Below, in pieces: positions 58,973 through 64,000 of a DNA stretch of 64,000 nucleotides. Below the pieces are notes generated by a model. It was not told where the DNA came from and did not search any database. It was given only the letters and a program-made list of their open reading frames with translations. Source of the stretch: DASQYE01 sp036389315 (lineage in GTDB: Bacteria; Acidobacteriota; Blastocatellia; Pyrinomonadales; Pyrinomonadaceae); NCBI GenBank assembly GCA_036389315.1, contig DASVQF010000036.1, positions 62,001 through 126,000 of the forward strand, given 5' to 3'. The translations under genes were made by a program, and so were the position numbers. How positions within the stretch are numbered: the stretch's first letter is position 1; each line of letters begins with the position of its first letter.

Positions 58973-61900
58973 TTAACGCGCGGCGAAACGGATCGGGGCC
59001 AGGACTGTCCTCGCCTCCGGATTATAGTAGTCGTAGATGAGCGACGGAGCCGTGCGCGCCTGCATGCCGAAACGTGGACGGAACTTGAACTGAAAGCGCG
59101 TCCCACCCGCCCGCGGCCAGAGATAGAAGACTACCCGGTCAGGCAAGACATCGTACTGGCCCAGGGCCCAGCCGGAATCCTTCATGGCCCTTTCCAGCGA
59201 GGCGCGGTCAACGTCGGCTCCCGGCGGCAGGCCCACCTCGGCCAGCATCATTCCGTAGCCGCTAAGCCCAACGCGCTCGGCCGAGACGCTGCAAGTCACC
59301 TCGTCGCCCACCTTCACTTCACGCTTATCGAAACTCACGCCGAGGCGCAGCGCCTCAGAGCGTTGCTCTCCGGCGCGCTCGCTCCGTGTAGCCGGCGCTG
59401 CTCCGGCCGTCTCTTGCCAGGGAACATAATAGGTTGAGACGACCTGCACGCTCGCCTGCGGCGCTTGGGCCCCGCGCTTGATCTCGATGAGGTTTCGCCC
59501 CGCCGCCAAAAATTTCGAGACATCGACGGTCAAGGGAGTGCCGGTCTGGCCTGCGCCCGAAAGCGAAAGCATTGCTGCGTGCTCTCCGTTGACGACGACC
59601 TCGGCCTGCGCTTCCGATGGCGCGCCGCTTTCCTTCGTCGCGAGAAGCGCGATCAGAGCATCCAGCACATTGACTGTCGCCTGCGTCGAGTACCACACGC
59701 CGTAGCGATCCTTTTGTCGCAGCAGGAACAACAAGCCCTGCTCGACGAGGCGTGAATCTTCCGCCGCCAGCTTCGATGGCTCTGATAGCTCGGACGAGCG
59801 AGAAAGGGCCTGCACGGCGAGGGCTGTCGTCTCTATGCGACCCGCCAGGCCCCAGCCATAGAAGGGCGTGTTGGTTTCCAGCGCCCAGTAGCTTCCCCCA
59901 GCCTCGCTTTTCGCAAGCCCGCGCAGCCTTTCGACGGCCGCACGGGCCCTCACTGTCTGCTCCCTCTGCCCCCTCTGATTGGCGTCGAGCGACGCGAGCG
60001 CATAAGAGGCGATCAGGTAAGGCTCACCTATCTCCGTCACGCGCGTCGCCAGATAGTCCAGCGCGCGACCGAGCGAATCCTTTGAAGCCTGTGACGGCTG
60101 AGAAGCCTGCGACGGTTGAGCGGTGGCGCTCGTATCCTTGCTCATGTCCTTGCCCATGACCTTGCTTGTGTCGCCCCCTTTGCGTGGCAGGGCTGCGAGG
60201 ACATGCGCGACGTAAGCCGTGAGCATGGCTGTCTGTCGCCCGTCCTCTTTCTCACCGCTGAGCCCGGCGTTGGGCCAACTGCCGTCGGGGCGCTGGCGGC
60301 CGACGAGCCACTCGCGCGCACGCTCGATCACCTCCTCGTCAACGGCGACGAACTCCGTGGCGTCGCTCAGAAAGCGGAGCGCGTATGCCGTCAGCGCCAG
60401 GTCTGAGCGGCCCCGTCCCCAGTAGGAGAAACCGCCGTCCTCCATGCGATAGTTGAGCAGGCGCTCGTACCCGGCCGCGACGTAGCGCAGCGCCCGCTTG
60501 GCGATGGGCGACACCGTGCCGCTCTGTTTGTCGCGCCGCAGCACCAGCAGGCTCGGATAGCTCGAAGAGATGGTCTGCTCGGCGCAGCCGTAAGGCCGCT
60601 GCATGATCGCCTCGACGCTCTCCATCACATGCGCGAGCAGGTTCGGGTAAATCTTCACTTCGGCGCGGGTCGTGTCCCTGATCGTCTCGGCCGGAAAGAC
60701 CAATTCAAGCGCGGCGCTCTCTTTGAGTATCTGGCTCAAGGTCTGGGCCCGCTCTTCTCCGTCCGGGTGAACGCTGACGCTCTTTTCAATCTGGTCGCTC
60801 GCTTCCGGCGAGATGGCCATGATGCGCTGCCTGCCATCCCTGATTGAAGACGCAGCGCGGAAGCCGAAGGTCTCGCGCGCAGCATCGTTCGCTGCCACAG
60901 AAGCGCGCTTGTGCGCCGGGCCGAGCAGCTTGAACCAATCCTCCGGCTTGATCTCAAGCTCGACGGCGAGTGCTTTGTCGAGATAGTTGCGCAGGACTAC
61001 GGGCAGCGCAATCTCGTCGCCCTCAGTGAGCACCTTCGGCGGATCGTGTTCGACGAAGAAGGGCTGGAAGGCGCGAATCTCACGCTCGGCCGTGCCCAGC
61101 TCGCCGTCGGCGGTCGAGCCTATGACCGCCAGCTTCCATGTCGTGATGTTATCCGCCAGCCTGAACCGCAGGCTCGCGCGCCCCTCGTCGTCCGTCTCAA
61201 TCGAGGGCTGCCAGACGAGCGTCTCGGGAAAGTACTCGCGCAGTCGCGGCGTCGAAGCCTGCGCTCTGCCAGGAGCCTCTTTAGCTTTCGGCCGCTCCTC
61301 CTTTTTGGAGAGGCTCGCCGAGGCCGTCTGCAACAGCGTCCCGCCAGCCGAGACCTCGACGGTCTCCGTGACCCCTCCGGCCTGCAATTGAACTGTGAGG
61401 TCTGTCATGCCCGAAGCGTTGACGGCTACTTCCGTGAACGTCAGCCGCTTGAAGCCGGTTGCGTCGAACGCGACGGTGTAGAAGCCCGCCGGCAGATTGG
61501 CGAGCAGGTATTTGCCGTCCGCGTTGGTCTTGGTTTCAAAGACCTGTAGCGTCCGCAGGTGCGTCGCCTCGACGCTCGCGCCCGGAACAACAGCGCCCGT
61601 CGGGTCTGTCACCTCTCCGCTAATAGCACCGCTCGCGCCCTCAAAAGCCTTCTCTCGGCGCGAGTGATTGGGCCTCTTATCCCGGCCCTGCTCCGAGACG
61701 GCGCGCGAGAAATCTCCGAGCGTGAAGTCGTCTTGCGTTCCCTGGCGAGCGTCGGGGCCGCTGCTGCGAATCAAGACCTGTTGAAGAGTCTCCCTGACGG
61801 CCGTGTAGACGTTGAGCTGAGCGCCCGCATCTCCCTGCCCGGCGACGCTCTGTATACCCGTTCGGCTGCCGTATCGCGGCTGCGTTTTGAAGAGTGCGTA

Positions 61901-64000
61901 GTAGCGACGCCCCCAGGGGTCGCGCATGCTTGCTCCGTCAATTCCCGCTTTTTCGAGCGCCTGGGCCAACTCCGCCTCGCTCCGGGGAAAGCGCCCCGTC
62001 GCTTCAAGAAACTTCAGGAGCGCGCGATTGATGCGCGCCTGCGTCTCGGCGAAGTAGTCCATGCGGAGCGTCCAGATCGTGAAATCATCCTTTGAGCGAC
62101 CAACGCGCGGTTCGGGGCCGCCGCTTATCACCCGCAGCACAAAGCTCGATCTGTCCACCTCAAAAGCGAACCTGTAGGGCCTGCCCCAGCGATCAAAGAG
62201 CGCGCTCATGTCAAAGCCCGCGCGCCGAAGCTCCGCCGTGAGCGTCTCCGCATCACGTATGAAGCGGCCCGTGCGGACGTGATAATCACGCGCGGCGCTG
62301 TTGATCGCTTCGCCCGCCGGCCGGAAATAGGGCCAGCCCGCGCGCAGGCCCACCATGTCGTCGCCAGTACCCGGCCGCTTGTCCATACCGGCGCTCACGA
62401 CCTCGACCCAATCAGACGCTCCGTCGACGAAGAAGCGCGCGTGAAAGGGTTGGGCCCACGGGTCGCGCAGCGAGGCGAAATCTACCCCGGCCCGCTGCAT
62501 CATGTTCTGGAAAGACTGTGCATCGGTCGGGTACTCGCCCGCCGCAGCGTAGCGCACGCCGAGCGCAAGGTTGACCGTGGCAAGCTGTGAGCGGATGAGC
62601 CCGGCGAAGACCTTGACAGCATCGCTCTCAAAATCCTCTCCGGTAAAAGCCCTCGGGTAATAGGAGCCGCTCTGGTTGAGCATGACCTCTGCGACAAGCT
62701 CCATCTCTTCGGGCACAGCCCCCGACAAGCTCAGGCGATTGAGGTCGCCGAGCTTGACGCCCGCCAGCTCGTCCCTTTCTCCGAGCAGGTCTTCGACGGT
62801 CGTGTTGAAGTGGCGACCAGAGCCCGCCGCGCCGCCCTCTTCATCCGTTCGCATCCTCTCTTCCACGGCTTTGTCGAAGACGACGACGCCGAGCGCGCCA
62901 GTCCTCGCGCCCCCTTCCGCTCCCGCACGCACACGAAACTCCACCTCGGCCTCTTCTCCAGGCCGGTAGGTCTCCTGCGACGCCTGCACGTCCAGCTTCA
63001 GGCGTCGCTCGCGCGGGTAGAGGACAGTGTGCGAGCCGTTGCTGCGATAAGGGTCGCTGCGGTCTAAGTAAGCGACGATTGCCAGCCTGTCCGTGAAATC
63101 TTCGCCGTAAGGCAAGGTGACTGAGGCTCGCCCGTCGCGCAGTTGAACCGTCTGCGAGCGCAATACCTTCCAGTCCTGAACGACATCCACAGACACTTCG
63201 GCTTGCGCCGCGTTGGAAGTGATGGTGGCGTGAATGTTTTCGCCCGCTCGATAAAGCGTCTTGTCCGTGCGGACGCGAACCACGTCGCCCGCCCTAGTCC
63301 AGACCGTCTCCTCCTCATGGCCCATGAGTCCCCGGCCGTCTCGCGCCGTCAGACTGAAGGTTATCTCCCGCTCCTCTTCTTCACGCCGCGCGACCGTCAC
63401 GTCTTCGACCTTCGCCAGCCCGTACGAGTTGGTTCTGAGCGTCCTCAGCCGCCTGTGGGCCGTCGCTCCCTTTCGCCCGTCGCCTTGCGTCACCTCTTCG
63501 CTCACGGTGACAGAGCACTGCGCCGGAGAGCCGTCCGCGTAGAAGGTCGAGAGGTAAAAGCTCATCGGATAGAGAGCGTTCTGGTAGCCGTCGCCCTGTA
63601 TGAGGTAGACGTGAATCGGCTCTTTCGTAATTCTGAGATCGAAGCGGCGCTCCTCCGTGCGATTGGTCGAAAGGTCTGTGAAGTAGGCTGCGAAGGAGAG
63701 GTCTCGGAAGCGGCTGTAGTCCGAATCCTTCAGCTCATCATGCTCTTCCCCGAGCTTGACGTAGGCTGTGAAGCGGCCCCGCGCGTCCGTCTCTCCTTCG
63801 TAGACTTCGGCCTCCTCGGTCTTCCACCTCTGCTCGCGATAATCCCACTCGCGTTCGGTCTCGCGCACAACGCGGACGCGCCCCTTAGTGACGGGCTTGC
63901 CGAAGAGGTAATCGGCTTGAACAGAGACTTCGGCGTCCTGGCCGGGAAGATAGAAGGGGCGATCAGGCTCGACCCGCACGGTGAAGCTCGGCAGGTCGTA
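58973..64000 (-). CDS. Alpha-2-macroglobulin-like protein with GspG-like repeats and CarboxypepD-regulatory insert (partial)
   Basis: 1668 residues visible from the internal Val at 63979, plus seven more codons to the window edge; the 5' end is beyond 64000. In order, from the 63979 numbering: MG2-type strands (about 1-350, PDRPFYLPGQDAEVSV), three tandem repeats of about 85-110 residues resembling the GspG pseudopilin C-terminus (465-755), a carboxypeptidase-regulatory-like domain (786-870) with a plug-like tail (ETVEVSAGG), then the A2M region (913-1000) and the thioester site GCAEQ (1131-1135). The last 400 residues form the complement-like helical domain and a final binding strand. Bacterial A2M proteins trap proteases in the periplasm; an intact thioester supports that role. 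No PBP1c gene is visible downstream. Confidence 0.9.
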   Translation of the reverse strand, partial: YDLPSFTVRVEPDRPFYLPGQDAEVSVQADYLFGKPVTKGRVRVVRETEREWDYREQRWKTEEAEVYEGETDARGRFTAYVKLGEEHDELKDSDYSRFRDLSFAAYFTDLSTNRTEERRFDLRITKEPIHVYLIQGDGYQNALYPMSFYLSTFYADGSPAQCSVTVSEEVTQGDGRKGATAHRRLRTLRTNSYGLAKVEDVTVARREEEEREITFSLTARDGRGLMGHEEETVWTRAGDVVRVRTDKTLYRAGENIHATITSNAAQAEVSVDVVQDWKVLRSQTVQLRDGRASVTLPYGEDFTDRLAIVAYLDRSDPYRSNGSHTVLYPRERRLKLDVQASQETYRPGEEAEVEFRVRAGAEGGARTGALGVVVFDKAVEERMRTDEEGGAAGSGRHFNTTVEDLLGERDELAGVKLGDLNRLSLSGAVPEEMELVAEVMLNQSGSYYPRAFTGEDFESDAVKVFAGLIRSQLATVNLALGVRYAAAGEYPTDAQSFQNMMQRAGVDFASLRDPWAQPFHARFFVDGASDWVEVVSAGMDKRPGTGDDMVGLRAGWPYFRPAGEAINSAARDYHVRTGRFIRDAETLTAELRRAGFDMSALFDRWGRPYRFAFEVDRSSFVLRVISGGPEPRVGRSKDDFTIWTLRMDYFAETQARINRALLKFLEATGRFPRSEAELAQALEKAGIDGASMRDPWGRRYYALFKTQPRYGSRTGIQSVAGQGDAGAQLNVYTAVRETLQQVLIRSSGPDARQGTQDDFTLGDFSRAVSEQGRDKRPNHSRREKAFEGASGAISGEVTDPTGAVVPGASVEATHLRTLQVFETKTNADGKYLLANLPAGFYTVAFDATGFKRLTFTEVAVNASGMTDLTVQLQAGGVTETVEVSAGGTLLQTASASLSKKEERPKAKEAPGRAQASTPRLREYFPETLVWQPSIETDDEGRASLRFRLADNITTWKLAVIGSTADGELGTAEREIRAFQPFFVEHDPPKVLTEGDEIALPVVLRNYLDKALAVELEIKPEDWFKLLGPAHKRASVAANDAARETFGFRAASSIRDGRQRIMAISPEASDQIEKSVSVHPDGEERAQTLSQILKESAALELVFPAETIRDTTRAEVKIYPNLLAHVMESVEAIMQRPYGCAEQTISSSYPSLLVLRRDKQSGTVSPIAKRALRYVAAGYERLLNYRMEDGGFSYWGRGRSDLALTAYALRFLSDATEFVAVDEEVIERAREWLVGRQRPDGSWPNAGLSGEKEDGRQTAMLTAYVAHVLAALPRKGGDTSKVMGKDMSKDTSATAQPSQASQPSQASKDSLGRALDYLATRVTEIGEPYLIASYALASLDANQRGQREQTVRARAAVERLRGLAKSEAGGSYWALETNTPFYGWGLAGRIETTALAVQALSRSSELSEPSKLAAEDSRLVEQGLLFLLRQKDRYGVWYSTQATVNVLDALIALLATKESGAPSEAQAEVVVNGEHAAMLSLSGAGQTGTPLTVDVSKFLAAGRNLIEIKRGAQAPQASVQVVSTYYVPWQETAGAAPATRSERAGEQRSEALRLGVSFDKREVKVGDEVTCSVSAERVGLSGYGMMLAEVGLPPGADVDRASLERAMKDSGWALGQYDVLPDRVVFYLWPRAGGTRFQFKFRPRFGMQARTAPSLIYDYYNPEARTVLAPIRFAAR
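61307..61624 (-). other. CarboxypepD-regulatory module inside the macroglobulin gene
   Basis: Residues about 786-891 of the A2M protein. The pattern GEVTDPTGAVVPGASV, then NADGKYLLANLPAGFY and LQAGGVTETVEVSAGG, closely parallels the module at the start of the Oar-like receptor (GIVTDPAGAIVPGAKV, then LQAGQITETVNVSAGG). The resemblance extends past the fold into the linker and the following LQTASASLS tail. Confidence 0.8.
61715..62587 (-). other. Three tandem GspG-like repeats inside the macroglobulin gene
   Basis: Residues about 465-755 of the A2M protein. Each copy has G(E/R)(Y/F)P or GRF early, an LxxAG(V/I/F)D helix end, D(P/R)WG/A-x-(P/R)-(F/Y) and a Gly/Asp-rich end such as GMDKRPGTGDDM or GPDARQGTQDDF. 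This is the pattern of the GspG pseudopilin C-terminal domain, but without its hydrophobic helix. Confidence 0.7.

Overview
This 64 kb window looks like chromosomal DNA of an Acidobacteriota bacterium, most likely near the Blastocatellia. That placement is inferred from gene families, not from a marker gene. The clues are an Oar-like TonB-dependent receptor with an N-terminal carboxypeptidase-regulatory domain, a 'VWFA-related Acidobacterial domain' protein, an HU protein of acidobacterial type, a GC-rich and densely packed gene layout, and a Gram-negative envelope (LolA-like proteins, lipoproteins, type IV pilus parts). I see no rRNA, tRNA, CRISPR array, prophage or complete insertion sequence.

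Layout. 0.1-7.5 kb: Oar-like receptor, then a VWA protein flanked by two paralogous 208-residue secreted proteins. 7.6-9.5 kb: ribA and an FHA-GGDEF cyclase on opposite strands. 9.6-11.4 kb: three secreted or low-complexity genes, one cut by an in-frame TAG and one without a normal start codon. 11.7-14.9 kb: a short type IV pilus / type II secretion alignment operon (PilN, PilO, a PilP-like IPT/TIG protein and a pseudopilin). 15.2-24 kb: a strongly promoted Lys/Gly-rich micro-protein, trmL, typA, a nucleotidyltransferase pair, a class II amidotransferase, an S9 peptidase and thiE. 23.2-31.5 kb: a PilT-family ATPase with a zinc-ribbon partner, a CDF metal exporter, a LarA homologue, a metallothionein-like peptide, a GlcD-type oxidase and an HD hydrolase. 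31.6-37.1 kb: an envelope lipoprotein with a MacB-like ABC exporter, a LolA-like protein and a radical SAM enzyme. 37.2-41.2 kb (minus strand): a TPR protein, pyk, a TlpA-like thioredoxin, yacG and a Crp/Fnr regulator. 41.4-50.2 kb: a REC-GGDEF cyclase, a LEA-like membrane protein, a site-2 protease, HU, lepB, a YIP1-TPR protein and carA. 50.3-64 kb (mostly minus strand): a thioesterase, an AI-2E family permease, two PilZ proteins, acs, an ABC-2 transporter and a very large alpha-2-macroglobulin protein that runs off the right edge.

Themes. Several genes fit a surface and motility programme controlled by c-di-GMP: two diguanylate cyclases with intact GGEEF and RxxD inhibition sites, two PilZ receptors, pilus assembly genes and a retraction ATPase. 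A second theme is envelope maintenance: Lol-type proteins, ABC exporters, signal peptidase, site-2 protease and macroglobulin.

The most unusual features are structural. At least seven intergenic elements are built from 7-base repeat units arranged as long inverted repeats; most begin at or within a few bases of the stop codon of the gene they follow, and one is a perfect 32-bp stem. The macroglobulin protein contains three tandem GspG-pseudopilin-like repeats plus a receptor-type carboxypeptidase-regulatory module that resembles the one in the Oar-like receptor at the other end of the window.
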